In this document: in pieces, positions 27,092-36,468 of the stretch | How positions within the stretch are numbered: position 1 is the stretch's first letter | Layout: every line of letters starts with the position of its first letter | Assembly: GCF_947331465.1 (NCBI RefSeq) | Contig: NZ_CAMZOK010000002.1 | Span: 1-64,000, forward strand | Direction of reading: 5' to 3' | Length of the DNA stretch: 64,000 nucleotides | DNA from: Shimia sp. Alg240-R146 | Lineage (GTDB): Bacteria; Pseudomonadota; Alphaproteobacteria; Rhodobacterales; Rhodobacteraceae | Program-made: the position numbers and the translations under genes | Notes under the pieces: model-generated | Databases searched by the model: none | The model's input: the letters and a program-made list of their open reading frames with translations, nothing else | Told to the model about the DNA's origin: nothing

Positions 27092-27997
27092 TCAGTTGGT
27101 CACAGCGTAGGCGTCGGTGAAGCCGGTGCCGTGCACGGTTTTGGTCATCGACTTGAGGTCAGCCCTGGTGGTGGCCGGACCCACAATGACGCGCCAGAAG
27201 GTTTTGGACCCTGAGGTGGTTTTCTTGATCAGCGGGGTAAGGCCGGCGGTTTTCATTTGCTTTGCCGCATTGTTGGCGTTGGCTTCCACCGAAAAAATAC
27301 CGATTTGCACATAAGGCTTGCTGAGCGAGCTTGAGGTGGGCTTGGGCGCGACCTCGGACTGGGCCGCAGGCGCAGGCGCCGGAGCCGGTGTTGCGGCTGG
27401 TGTCGCGCTGGCCTCGGCCGCGGCGATGGCTGCAGATGCCGCCGCAATCGGTTCAAGTGGTGTTTCTTCAACGTCAGCCACTTCGGCGGGCGCTTCGGTT
27501 TCACTCACCTCTGGTTCGGGGGCAACTTCTTCGCGACGCAGAGCGGTCATGTTCAGTTCAACTGGCTGCCCGGCAAGCAGGCCAAGCGCCTCTGCGGCGT
27601 CAGATGAGACTTGAATACGCGGGCCGGGAATTTCGCGTTCCCTGCGGAACAAGGCGCCGATAACGAATTTTCCATTCGCCTGATTGCGAATAATGACCCG
27701 TTCCGGAGAGGCCACATCCGGGTGTGCCGCCCAAACGCCGCCAAGCGATGGCCGACCGTCCCAAAGACCGGCTTCGGAAACCGCAAAGACCTCAGGGGCC
27801 TCGACGTCACGCTCGACAAGTTTTGTGGTGTTCGAACTGTTTGCCGTGCTGGGCTCGCTGGACGTCGTGTCCGGCCCTTTGCCAAAGCTGAAACCTTCGC
27901 CCTCTTCACAAGCGCTCAGGAGCAGGCTGAGTGCCAACATGGCCGTGCCTGTCTTCAACAACCGCCGTGCGCCGGTTTGTGGTGATTGATCCGCCAT
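27092..27997 (-). CDS. SPOR-domain lipoprotein
   Basis: A 301-residue lipoprotein from the ATG at 27997, which has GAGAGG upstream. The lipobox LSLLLSACEEG marks lipid attachment at the Cys near residue 30. An acidic, Pro/Ala-rich middle follows, and the C-terminal 75 residues form a SPOR domain (YVQIGIFSVEANANNAAKQM, then FWRVIVGPATTRADLKSMT). SPOR domains bind denuded peptidoglycan, often at the division site. The RlpA-like double-psi barrel signature is partly seen around VGALFRRERE. It lies 27 bases upstream of dacF, so the pair may be transcribed together. Confidence 0.82.
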   Translation of the reverse strand: MADQSPQTGARRLLKTGTAMLALSLLLSACEEGEGFSFGKGPDTTSSEPSTANSSNTTKLVERDVEAPEVFAVSEAGLWDGRPSLGGVWAAHPDVASPERVIIRNQANGKFVIGALFRREREIPGPRIQVSSDAAEALGLLAGQPVELNMTALRREEVAPEPEVSETEAPAEVADVEETPLEPIAAASAAIAAAEASATPAATPAPAPAPAAQSEVAPKPTSSSLSKPYVQIGIFSVEANANNAAKQMKTAGLTPLIKKTTSGSKTFWRVIVGPATTRADLKSMTKTVHGTGFTDAYAVTN

Positions 27998-28190
27998 GAA
28001 CTGCCTCTCGCCTGCAATCGATTTTTGCTTTTGCCATTGTTTTGGCGCGCGGGTGCGCCCCATCAACGAACATTTGCGCAGAGTGTAGCCCGATGCGCGC
28101 TTTATGGAAAGTGTGCGTGGCGGCGACGAGCGGAAAATTGAAGGAAAACGGGTTGCGTCTGATTTTACAGGCGATTAGGGATGTCGCGTC

Positions 28191-28280
28191 GGAGAAGTGG
28201 CAGAGTGGTCGAATGCACCGGTCTTGAAAACCGACGAGGGTTAACGCCCTCCGTGGGTTCGAATCCCACCTTCTCCGCCA
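28191..28280 (+). tRNA. tRNA-Ser (UGA)
   Basis: A 90-base tRNA with encoded CCA, the long variable arm typical of serine tRNAs, and anticodon TGA at 28225-28227. The acceptor stem GGAGAAG pairs with CTTCTCC. A terminator-like hairpin and a truncated integrase follow, so it also served as an integration site. Confidence 0.95.
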
Positions 28281-28306
28281 TCCTACATTTTTGTTTGATT
28301 TGAATG

Positions 28307-28328
28307 GGTCGCTTTGAGCGGCCTTTTT
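28307..28328 (+). terminator. rho-independent terminator after tRNA-Ser
   Basis: GGTCGCT and AGCGGCC pair with one G-U pair around a 3-base loop and are followed by five T residues. It lies 26 bases after the tRNA. Confidence 0.7.
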
Positions 28329-28429
28329 CATTTGTTTTCATATTTTTAGGGGTGTCTGAGCTTTCTGTTGGATTTCTTTCGATGATGCTCGTATCGTTTC
28401 CTTGGGTGGTATGAAATGTGGTATTCTGA

Positions 28430-29194
28430 ATGGCACTTTCTGGAAAGCTGACAAAGAAGTTGGTCGAGAACCTCGGTGCTGGGCGTCACGGGGATGGCAA
28501 TGGTCTCTATCTTGTTGTGGACCCGTCTGGCGCGCGGCGTTGGGTCGTGCGGGTGGTGGTGAAAGGGCAAAGGAACAAAAAGGGCGCACCGCTGAGGACG
28601 GACTTTGGTTTGGGTGGTGCAGATATTGTGACGCTCAATCAGGCGAGAGAACGCGCGCTTGAATATCGCCGCATGGCAAAGCAGGGGCTAAACCCACGCT
28701 TTAATGCCCGCCAAGAGGTGCCGACTTTTGAGGAGGTGGCGCAGCAGGTCCATATTGATCGCATGCCGACGTGGAAGAATGCCAAACATGGGGCACAGTG
28801 GATCAACACTCTGCGGGATTATGCCTTTCCCAAAATTGGCCGCATGCCCATCGACAGTATTGATCAACCGGAAGTGTTGATGTGCCTGTCACCGATATGG
28901 ACTGAAAAACACGAGACGGCTCGACGTTTATCGCAACGTATCAAGATCGTGCTGGATGTTGCTAAGTCAAAAGGGTTTCGATCTGGTGAGAACCCAGTGA
29001 CGGCCATCAAAGATGCTCAGGTGTTGCCCAAGGTAAAGGCAAAGCCCAAACACCATATGGCGATGCGCTGGCAGGGTGTGCCTGACTTCTATGCGGATCT
29101 CAAAACCAAGACTGCAATGTCCGCTAACGGCCCAAAGCTGCCATTCACAGAAATCGCCTGTGCTGCGGCGCGGCTTCACCGAAGAGGACCTTGA
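28430..29194 (+). pseudogene. tyrosine-type integrase, N-terminal remnant
   Basis: This frame of 254 codons encodes the arm-binding (DUF4102-like) domain and the core-binding domain of a P4-type integrase. Evidence includes LTKKLVENLGAG, GLYLVVDPSGARRWVVRV, the LNQARERALEYRR segment and FEEVAQQVHIDR. It stops just where the catalytic domain with the R...HxxR...Y residues should begin, so the enzyme cannot recombine. It starts 150 bases after tRNA-Ser, the normal spot for an integrase of an element inserted at that tRNA. The other end of the element is not visible. The leftover is fused tail-to-tail to the LysR gene. Confidence 0.8.
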
Positions 29195-29196
29195 GG

Positions 29197-30078
29197 TCAC
29201 CTTTGTTTCCGCAGGGATCGCAACTCTGTCGCGAGGAAGTCGACAAACCGTCTAACGCGGACCGTTTTTCTCAGGTCTGAGTGCAACAAAATCCATAGAG
29301 ATGGGCCTGGCGCGGTGGTTGTTCCGGGCATGCGACGCAAGTTTGGAAATACCGTTTCGAACAGAACCGGCATATGGGCCATGCCGAGGCCAAGTGTCAC
29401 CAAGCGCGTGCGCATGTAGCCGTCGGCGACTTCGTGGCGCGTGGTCGCATTTGGAAATGGCTCAGCCGACACTCCACCAAATGCGGCACCACTGGTTGGC
29501 AATCCAATCCATGTCAGGCCTTCGCCATCAAGACCGGCGTGCGGAACGACCCGTTCGAGATACTCCTGACTGGCATATACGCCCAGATCGAGTTGCAGGA
29601 CCTTTTGGGCAACAACGTCATCTGTCACATCACGGGCGGCCCGCAAAGATACATCGGTTTCATCGTTCAGGATCGACTCAACGTCCGAGGTCAAGCGGAG
29701 TTCGATGTCGATCTCCGGATACCGATCGCTGAAGCGCGTGATCATGGGGGCGACGATGTCGTAAGCCAAGGTGGGGGTCAGTGAGAAGCGGATTTTGCCG
29801 GTTTCGCTACGATCCAAGCCTTCGACATGCTTGCGGGCCGCGATGACCTCGCGTTCTGCAGCCTCAGCCTTTGGCAAGAGTGCCTCACCAAACTCGGTCA
29901 GCGTAAACCCACGTCTGGAGCGGTGGAACAGGCGCACGCCATAGCTTGCCTCAAGGGTCTGGATGTTGCGGTTGATTGTGCCGTAATTCGCGCCGATCAG
30001 CTGCGCGGCGGCCCGTAGGCTTCCTGCGCGCGCTACAGCAAGAAAGTGAGGTAGGAGTTCCCAGTCAAATGTTCTCAT
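29197..30078 (-). CDS. LysR-family transcriptional regulator
   Basis: A 293-residue LysR protein from the ATG at 30078. Two ATGs slightly upstream are possible. The N-terminal winged helix-turn-helix is in LPHFLAVARAGSLRAAAQLI and on through TINRNIQTLEASYGVRLFHR, followed by the effector domain. It reads away from the cytochrome b561 gene, 116 bases apart, so it probably controls that gene from the shared intergenic region. The inducer is unknown. Its 3' end lies 2 bases from the integrase remnant. Confidence 0.88.
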   Translation of the reverse strand: MRTFDWELLPHFLAVARAGSLRAAAQLIGANYGTINRNIQTLEASYGVRLFHRSRRGFTLTEFGEALLPKAEAAEREVIAARKHVEGLDRSETGKIRFSLTPTLAYDIVAPMITRFSDRYPEIDIELRLTSDVESILNDETDVSLRAARDVTDDVVAQKVLQLDLGVYASQEYLERVVPHAGLDGEGLTWIGLPTSGAAFGGVSAEPFPNATTRHEVADGYMRTRLVTLGLGMAHMPVLFETVFPNLRRMPGTTTAPGPSLWILLHSDLRKTVRVRRFVDFLATELRSLRKQR

Positions 30079-30194
30079 GTTTCTCTCATGTAACATGGTG
30101 TTCAATTTGTTTCATATCAGGTGTAGATGTGGCTTGATATAGAAAGCTCAAATGGCCCGTCGCGCTCGGGCGTGATCCCTTCAGGAGTTGAGAT

Positions 30195-30725
30195 ATGAAC
30201 CGCTACCATCCCGTTCTTGTTGGTCTACATTGGCTTGTTGCGGCCATGATCCTTGTCGCCTTGTTCATTGGCGGCCCGGGATTGGTTGCATTAGAAAACG
30301 ATGACCCGACCAAATTATTTGGACTGACAGGCCACATGATCTGGGGTCTAGTCATCGGAGCGTTCATGCTTGTTCGATTGACCATGCGGCTGCTCTCCAA
30401 CAATCCGCCCCCGGCGGATGCTGGAAAAGAAATGCTAAACTCAGGCGCGAAGGCGGCCCATCTCGGCCTCTATGTCCTTGTCCTTGCCATGGTCGCCAGC
30501 GGCATTGGCATCGCGATTTCGGCAGGCTTGTTTGAAATCGCCTTTGGTCAAACCGGCGCGCCTCTACCAGCTGATTTCGATGTTTTCCCGGCGCGGTTGG
30601 CGCATAGGGTCATCGCGACATTACTGATGATCCTGATTGCCATGCATGTCGCGGGTTGGGCCTATCACCAGTTCTATCTGCGTGACGGCCTGATCCGCCG
30701 GATGTGGTTCGGGAAACGTTTGTGA
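30195..30725 (+). CDS. cytochrome b561-family protein
   Basis: A 176-residue four-helix membrane protein. Hydrophobic helices and the expected heme-ligand histidines are seen in HPVLVGLHWLVAAM, LTGHMIWGLVIGAFML, HLGLYVLVLAMVASG and HRVIATLLMILIAMHVAGWA. Such proteins carry electrons between quinones and small soluble partners, and in E. coli CybB oxidises superoxide. The gene diverges from the LysR regulator and has a clear CAGGAG ribosome site. Confidence 0.85.
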   Translation: MNRYHPVLVGLHWLVAAMILVALFIGGPGLVALENDDPTKLFGLTGHMIWGLVIGAFMLVRLTMRLLSNNPPPADAGKEMLNSGAKAAHLGLYVLVLAMVASGIGIAISAGLFEIAFGQTGAPLPADFDVFPARLAHRVIATLLMILIAMHVAGWAYHQFYLRDGLIRRMWFGKRL

Positions 30726-30911
30726 CAGAAACTCCGGCTCACACCGGACGTTGAATGGAGTCTATTCGAATGGCTGCTCCCTCTGCAGACTGCCACCGTG
30801 GTCTCGGCGGGCGTAAAGGAACTGGCCGAACACAGGGAAACAAAATGCGACTTCTCGTGCGAGCCGCACAGAAGTGGCGATCAGAGTAACCTTTTTCATG
30901 CCCGCCCAGTT

Positions 30912-32186
30912 TTAGACGATACCACCGCCCGCTCCATCTGCTGTTGGCCGGCGAGCAGTCACGCTCGCGCGATATCCGGACGCACGAAAGGCCATCACCG
31001 GAGAAATTGCGCCGTCTGACAGCTGACGGGCCTTGGCCAGAATTGGCTCCACATCTGTTCGGAAAGCAGTGCGCAATGTTGCTGACGCCATGAGAGCATC
31101 ATTGTCGGACTGATATTCCGCCAAAGTTTCGCGATCAACGAGGCTGGCTTGAATATATGCACGTTGAATTTCCATTGCCGACACCATCAGGCTTTCAATC
31201 GGGTCGGTCACATTGTGAGACTGATCGATCATATGCGCCAAATCCAAACCCGGCGTGCCTTCGGCGTCGACCAGTTCGTTCCATACAAGGAAGAGGCGGT
31301 AGGGATCGATAGTTCCGCTGTCCAGATCATCGTCGCCATACTTGCTATCGTTGAAGTGAAAGCCGCCGAGTTTACCCGCATGGATCAGGCGGGAGACAAT
31401 CATCTCAATGTTCACGTTGGGCGCGTGATGGCCCAGATCGACAAGACACATCGCTTTGTCGCCAAGTTCCCGCGCAGTTAACAGCGAAGTGCCCCAATCC
31501 TGAACTACGGTTGAATAGAAGGCAGGTTCATAAATCTTGTGCTCTGAGAACAAGCGCCAGTCATCCGGCAGTCCGGCGTAGATATCTTTCATGGAGCTGA
31601 GGTAGCGCTCAAATTGTCGTCCCATGTGGGTTTGGCCTGGGAAGTTTGCACCATCCCCGATCCAGACCGTCAACGCCTTTGAGCCAATCTCATTCCCGAT
31701 CTCGATGCATTCCAAATTGTGCTCAACCGCTTGCGCGCGGGTGGCCGCATCGGTGTGCGTTATCGAGCCAAACTTATAGGAATGCGCCTGATCTGCCTGA
31801 TCCTGAAACGTGTTAGAATTCATCGCATCAAACGACAGGCCTTGTTGATCTGCTTTGGCGCGCAAATCGGCGGGGTCGGCCTTGTCCCACGGTATGTGTA
31901 GTGAGACAGACGGCGCCGCTTTTGTCAGCGCGTGGATAACACCGCAGTCGTCCAGTTTATCAAAGATGTTGGCGGGCTCACCGCCGCCGGGAAAGCGGGC
32001 AAAACGGGTGCCACCGGTGCCGGTGCCCCAGGAGGGAACAGCGACGCCAAAACCTTGCGCTTTGGTCACCAGTGCTTGAATGTCCACGCCCCGCCGATCC
32101 AGCTTTTCGCCAAGGCTGTCAAAGTCTTTGTCCAGATCACGCTCAAGTTTGGTGTTCTCGGCCTCGATCACTTTAAGATCAAACAT
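30912..32186 (-). CDS. rhaI: L-rhamnose isomerase
   Basis: A 424-residue sugar isomerase of the alphaproteobacterial/Pseudomonas RhaI type, converting L-rhamnose to L-rhamnulose with divalent metal. The start ATG at 32186 has GGGAGGA upstream. Family stretches are VAVPSWGTGTGGTRFARFPG, SLHIPWDK, AMNSNTFQDQ, IWIGDGANFPGQ with V for the first I, FSEHKIYEPAFYST, and HFNDSKYGDDD with metal-ligand acidic and His residues. It follows rhaD by 56 bases on the minus strand. The combination matches the rhaDI unit of rhizobial rhamnose loci. Confidence 0.9.
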   Translation of the reverse strand: MFDLKVIEAENTKLERDLDKDFDSLGEKLDRRGVDIQALVTKAQGFGVAVPSWGTGTGGTRFARFPGGGEPANIFDKLDDCGVIHALTKAAPSVSLHIPWDKADPADLRAKADQQGLSFDAMNSNTFQDQADQAHSYKFGSITHTDAATRAQAVEHNLECIEIGNEIGSKALTVWIGDGANFPGQTHMGRQFERYLSSMKDIYAGLPDDWRLFSEHKIYEPAFYSTVVQDWGTSLLTARELGDKAMCLVDLGHHAPNVNIEMIVSRLIHAGKLGGFHFNDSKYGDDDLDSGTIDPYRLFLVWNELVDAEGTPGLDLAHMIDQSHNVTDPIESLMVSAMEIQRAYIQASLVDRETLAEYQSDNDALMASATLRTAFRTDVEPILAKARQLSDGAISPVMAFRASGYRASVTARRPTADGAGGGIV

Positions 32187-32242
32187 AGTATCCTCCCGAA
32201 GGGTCTGCGCGCCTAATCCCCAAGGCGGCACAGACTGGTGTT

Positions 32243-34339
32243 TTAGCGTGTAAATGCCTGAACGTTGCCGGCGTCGACGTTGATGATGTTGCCAGTCGAC
32301 TTTGCCGATTTGTCGGACGCAAAGAAATAGGCGGCTTCTGCAATGTCTTCGGGCAGGACTGATCGTTTGAGCATGGAGCGGTTGCGATACATCTCCTCGA
32401 GGCCCTCTTTGTCGGTCCCATAAGTGTCGGCCCGTTGATCAAGCCATTCGCCTTCCCAGATTTTGGAACCGCGCAGCACGGCGTCGGGGTTCACAACATT
32501 CACGCGAATTCCAGCTTCGGCACCTTCAAGTGCGAGGCACCGCGCCAAATGGATCTCGCTTGCTTTGGCCGTGCAATAGGCTGATGCGTTGGGTGATGCC
32601 GCCAAGCCGTTTTTGGAGGCTACAAAAACGATTGAGCCGCCCATGTTCTGTACGCGCATAACCTTGAAGGCTTCGCGCGACACAAGGAAGTAACCCGTGG
32701 ACAGGATGTCCATGTTTTTGTTCCACAAATCGAGGGTTGTGTCCTCGACCGGAGCAGAAGATGCAATGCCGGCATTGGAGACCAGAATGTCCACGCCTCC
32801 AAATTCTACAGATGTATCGGCATAAGCTGCGGCGACGGCGTCCTCATCGGTAACGTTCATTACGACAGTGCGCACCACATCCGCGCCATATCGACTTGTC
32901 AGATTATCGTAAGTTGCCGCCAAGCTTTTTTCATTGATGTCCGCCAGCATCACGCAGGCACCTTCTGACAGATAGCGCTCCGCTGTGGCGGCACCGATAC
33001 CGCCAGCGCCGCCTGTGACAAGAGCAACCTGACCGGCAAGGCTTTTGGGTTTTGGCATACGTTGAAGTTTGGCCTCTTCAAGCAACCAGTATTCAATGTC
33101 GAACGCTTCCTGTTCGGGCAGGCCGCAATATTTAGAAACTGCTGCGGCGCCGCGCATCACATTGATCGCGTTGACGTAGAATTCGCCTGAGATTCGCGCC
33201 GTGGCACGGTCTTTGGCAAAGGTGATCATGCCGACACCGGGAATGAGATAGACCACGGCGTTTGGATCGCGCAGAGCGGGGCTGTCCTCATGTTTGCAAC
33301 GCTCGTAGTAGGCGGCATAGCCTTCGCGATAGGTGGCGATCTGCGCCTCCAAGCCCTTCAACACCGCGTCGATGTTGTTTTTGTCTGGATCAAAATTTAC
33401 CACCAGAGGGCAGATTTTTGTGCGCAGGAAATGGTCCGGACATGAGGTGCCCAAGGCCGCGAGTGCGGGCATATCTTTGGCATTCACGAATTCCAGAACG
33501 GTGTCTGAGTCGACGAAGTTGCCGACCATGGGCTGCTGACCGGACACAAATCCGCGAATAGCGGGCATAAGTTTGGCCGCAATGTCACGACGCTCCGTGG
33601 ACCCAAGGCTTTCGTGGATGGCCCCACCAAAGGCGGGCACGCCTGCTGTTTTGGCGTCAAAATAGGAGATGGCCTTGTTGATGATGTCCAACGTCAGCTC
33701 ATAACATGTTTTGGCGTCGTCATCCCATGTGAAGAGGCCGTGTGATTCCAGAACCACGCCTTTGGCGTCCGGGTTGTCGAGACAGAACTTCTCCAGCCAC
33801 AGGCCCAGCTCATAGCCCGGTTTTTTCCACGGCAGCCAACCAATGTCGTCGCCAAATATCTCTTGCGTCATGGCCTTGCTGTCTTCGGACGCGGCAATGG
33901 CGATGATTGCATCTGGGTGCATGTGGTCAACATGCGCTTTCGGAACATAGGCATGCAGTGGCGTGTCGATTGAGGCCGCGCGCGGGTTCAGGTTGAAAGT
34001 GCAGTGGGGGAGGTAGCCGACCATCTCATCTTCGAACGCAACGCCGCGATACTTGCCTTTCAGTGCGCGCAATTTGTCCATGTAGAGCGTCGAGAACCCG
34101 TCCATCTTAATGGAGCCGACGTCACCACCTGAGCCTTTGACCCACAGAACCTCGGCGTCATCGCCGGAAAGAGGATCAGCTTGGAACACTTTGGCGGAGG
34201 TGTTGCCGCCGCCATAATTGGTGACGCGCTTGTCAGACCCAAGCAAATTGGAGCGATACAGAAGTTTCTCAGGCTCGCTCATGCTGGCCGCCTTGGCCTC
34301 GTCCCATTGAGAAACAAGCCGGTTTGCTTCGGTTGTCAT
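32243..34339 (-). CDS. rhaD: bifunctional rhamnulose-1-phosphate aldolase / short-chain dehydrogenase
   Basis: A 698-residue fusion. The N-terminal part (about 1-400) is a class II aldolase with YGGGNTSAK and the zinc-binding HVDHMHPDAIIAI. It splits L-rhamnulose-1-phosphate to dihydroxyacetone phosphate and L-lactaldehyde. The C-terminal part (about 430-695) is an SDR with TGGAGGIGAATAE, DILVSNAGIA, and YCTAKASEI (YxxxK), which would oxidise lactaldehyde. The ATG at 34339 has AGGAG 7 bases upstream. It starts the leftward rhaDI operon, divergent from rhaR. This type of fusion is known in Rhizobium. Confidence 0.92.
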   Translation of the reverse strand: MTTEANRLVSQWDEAKAASMSEPEKLLYRSNLLGSDKRVTNYGGGNTSAKVFQADPLSGDDAEVLWVKGSGGDVGSIKMDGFSTLYMDKLRALKGKYRGVAFEDEMVGYLPHCTFNLNPRAASIDTPLHAYVPKAHVDHMHPDAIIAIAASEDSKAMTQEIFGDDIGWLPWKKPGYELGLWLEKFCLDNPDAKGVVLESHGLFTWDDDAKTCYELTLDIINKAISYFDAKTAGVPAFGGAIHESLGSTERRDIAAKLMPAIRGFVSGQQPMVGNFVDSDTVLEFVNAKDMPALAALGTSCPDHFLRTKICPLVVNFDPDKNNIDAVLKGLEAQIATYREGYAAYYERCKHEDSPALRDPNAVVYLIPGVGMITFAKDRATARISGEFYVNAINVMRGAAAVSKYCGLPEQEAFDIEYWLLEEAKLQRMPKPKSLAGQVALVTGGAGGIGAATAERYLSEGACVMLADINEKSLAATYDNLTSRYGADVVRTVVMNVTDEDAVAAAYADTSVEFGGVDILVSNAGIASSAPVEDTTLDLWNKNMDILSTGYFLVSREAFKVMRVQNMGGSIVFVASKNGLAASPNASAYCTAKASEIHLARCLALEGAEAGIRVNVVNPDAVLRGSKIWEGEWLDQRADTYGTDKEGLEEMYRNRSMLKRSVLPEDIAEAAYFFASDKSAKSTGNIINVDAGNVQAFTR

Positions 34340-34408
34340 TGTGATCTCCTCCCGATCCACAGATAGTTCAATCAGATTTGATCAGAGGTTGAGCGGGTTG
34401 CGACAGAA

Positions 34409-34481
34409 TGTCAATCACAAACAATCATAAATGATCAGATTTGAGTGTTAAATGAAGAAAAATGACAATTAGTGATTGACA
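34409..34481. promoter_or_regulatory. inverted repeat operator of the rha intergenic region
   Basis: TGTCAATCAC (34409-34418) is matched by its perfect inverse GTGATTGACA at 34472-34481, between the divergent rhaD and rhaR starts. Extra related half-sites, such as ATGATTG-like and ATCAGATTTGA copies, lie near them. Well-spaced DeoR-family operators look like this, so RhaR is the probable binder, controlling both arms. Confidence 0.6.
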
Positions 34482-34527
34482 ATGATTGGATGTCTGCGGC
34501 ATCGTCACTGTCAACGGGAGGAAAGTA

Positions 34528-35328
34528 ATGCACGAAAAGGAACGCAATAGGATCATACTGTCCGCAGTACAGGACCGTCCGGTGGTGACGGTTTTGGACC
34601 TGTGTAGTATGACTGGTGCGTCCGAGGCGACTATTCGCCGGGATATTTCCGCATTGCACGAAGCCAAGAAACTGCGCCGCGTTCGCGGCGGTGTTGAGGC
34701 ACTGCACCCAAATCAACTGCCCGGCCTCGCTGGCCGGCCATTTGCAGTCAACGAAGCAATCAACATCGCGCAAAAGCAAGCAATTGCACGCAAAGCAGTA
34801 GAGCTTTGTGAGGAGGGGGAGCCGATTATCATCAACGGCGGCACCACAACCTTTCAAATGGTGCACCCACTTGCGACACGCCGGTGTCAGGTTTTCACCA
34901 ACTCGTTTCCGATTGCTGAGCACCTTCTGAAGAACTCCAAAAATACAGTTCTGATGTCTGGTGGCGTGATCTATCGCGAGCAAAACATTGTGTTGTCGCC
35001 ATTTGACAACGATGTGACGCGTAACTTCTACGCGCGACGGATGTTTATGGGCGCGCAGGGTGTTGGCCCGCTGGGAGTGATGGAAGCGGATCCGTTGATC
35101 ATTCAGGCCGAGCAAAAACTGATTGGACAGGCCGACGAGCTGGTCCTGCTGGTCGATTCCGGGAAATTCGAAGAGCGTTCCAGCCTCGTGCTGTGCCCGC
35201 TCAAAGACATCGATGTTCTGATCACCGACGACGGGATCAGTGACCGCTCTGCCGCCATGGTGGAATCGGCGGACATCAAACTGATTGTGGTGCCGGTTGG
35301 CGCTTCGAAGGAGGAGGCGGTGTCGTAG
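34528..35328 (+). CDS. rhaR: DeoR-family transcriptional regulator of rhamnose genes
   Basis: A 266-residue DeoR-type repressor. The ATG at 34528 follows GGGAGGAAAG. An upstream ATG at 34486 is in frame but lacks a ribosome site. The N-terminal helix-turn-helix (VVTVLDLCSMTGASEATIRR) precedes the sugar-phosphate-binding domain with INGGTTTFQM, SGGVIYREQN and VDSGKFEERS. It probably senses a rhamnose metabolite and represses the rhaDI and rhaSTPQUK genes from the intergenic repeat. It is the first gene of the rightward operon, 55 bases before rhaS. Confidence 0.88.
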   Translation: MHEKERNRIILSAVQDRPVVTVLDLCSMTGASEATIRRDISALHEAKKLRRVRGGVEALHPNQLPGLAGRPFAVNEAINIAQKQAIARKAVELCEEGEPIIINGGTTTFQMVHPLATRRCQVFTNSFPIAEHLLKNSKNTVLMSGGVIYREQNIVLSPFDNDVTRNFYARRMFMGAQGVGPLGVMEADPLIIQAEQKLIGQADELVLLVDSGKFEERSSLVLCPLKDIDVLITDDGISDRSAAMVESADIKLIVVPVGASKEEAVS

Positions 35329-35383
35329 TACTCCGCGAGGGGACGGCGAGCCGTAAATTTAGGGGAACCAGGGAGGAAACCCA

Positions 35384-36373
35384 ATGAAATTTACCAAACT
35401 CATGACATCCGTGGCGGTAGCTGCGGGCTTGTTCGCCGGACCTGCGGCCGCAGACGACATGCGGATCGCGTTGGTTGTGAAAGCACTTGGCATCGGCTTC
35501 TTTGAAGCCGCCGCAGAGGGCGCAGAAGAAGCTGCCAAGGAAATCGGTGGTGTTGAAATCATCTACACTGGCCCAACGGACACCACCGCCGAAGGCCAGA
35601 TCGAGGTGATCAACTCGCTTATCGCTCAAAAAGTGGATGCCATTGCCGTGTCCGCCAATGACACTGACGCGCTTGTGCCGACCCTTAAGAAAGCAATGCA
35701 ACGCGGCATCACAGTTGTGTCTTGGGACTCTGGCGTGGCCGAAGATGGCCGTCAGGCGCATTTGAACCCATCATCCAATGCGTTGATCGGCAACATGATC
35801 ATCAAACTTGCCGCAGATCACCTGCCGGACGGTGGCGAAGTCGCAGTTCTGTCAGCAACCACCACGTCGACGAACCAGAATATCTGGATCGAAGAAATGA
35901 ACAAAGTGATGGGGAACTACGCTGGAATCGAAGTTGTTTCCACAGTGTATGGCGACGACCTTGCGGACAAGTCCTACCGTGAAGCAACTGGCCTGATGCA
36001 GTCCCACCCCGAATTGGACGCAATCATTGCGCCGACGTCTGTTGGTATCGTGGCCGCAGCGCAAGCTGTTGCGGATGCGGGGAAAATTGGCCAGGTCAAC
36101 GTGACAGGTCTGGGCCTGCCATCTGAAATGGCTGGTGCCATTGAAAGCGGTGCGTCCAAGTCCTTCGCGATCTGGAACCCAATTGATTTGGGCTATTCCG
36201 CGACCATGCTGGCGCATCAGTTGGCAACCGAAGCGGCCACGGCCGGGCCGGGCGCGGAAATCTCTATTGGCCGTATGGGCACGATCACGCTGGACGACAC
36301 AAATGCTGCGGCTATGGCCGACCCGTTTGTCTATGACTCCAGCAACATCGATGATTTCAAAGAAATCTTCTAA
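35384..36373 (+). CDS. rhaS: rhamnose ABC transporter substrate-binding protein
   Basis: A 329-residue periplasmic sugar-binding protein of the RbsB/LsrB family with a signal peptide cleaved after about residue 22 (AGPAAA). The two-lobe pattern shows in ALVVKALGIGFFEAAAEGAE, the DTTAEGQIEVI segment and IDAIAVSANDTDALVPTLKK-like text, and the SWDSG hinge region. The ribosome site GGGAGG precedes the ATG. A hairpin with a T tract follows the gene. It is named after the rhizobial rhaS binding protein, not the E. coli activator of the same name. Confidence 0.88.
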   Translation: MKFTKLMTSVAVAAGLFAGPAAADDMRIALVVKALGIGFFEAAAEGAEEAAKEIGGVEIIYTGPTDTTAEGQIEVINSLIAQKVDAIAVSANDTDALVPTLKKAMQRGITVVSWDSGVAEDGRQAHLNPSSNALIGNMIIKLAADHLPDGGEVAVLSATTTSTNQNIWIEEMNKVMGNYAGIEVVSTVYGDDLADKSYREATGLMQSHPELDAIIAPTSVGIVAAAQAVADAGKIGQVNVTGLGLPSEMAGAIESGASKSFAIWNPIDLGYSATMLAHQLATEAATAGPGAEISIGRMGTITLDDTNAAAMADPFVYDSSNIDDFKEIF

Positions 36374-36386
36374 TATCACTCCCGAG

Positions 36387-36421
36387 AAAAGGGGCGGCGT
36401 TCCATTTGCGTCGCCCTTTTT
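36387..36421 (+). terminator. partial terminator between rhaS and rhaT
   Basis: AAAAGGGGCGGCG pairs with CGTCGCCCTTTTT across a 9-base loop, with two G-U pairs, and the right arm ends in a T run. It comes 13 bases after the rhaS stop. It would lower transcription into rhaTPQ relative to the binding protein. Confidence 0.7.
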
Positions 36422-36468
36422 CAAACGAAGGATGTGCCCTTGGCGGGCCTTGCGGCGGGGATGCGCAA

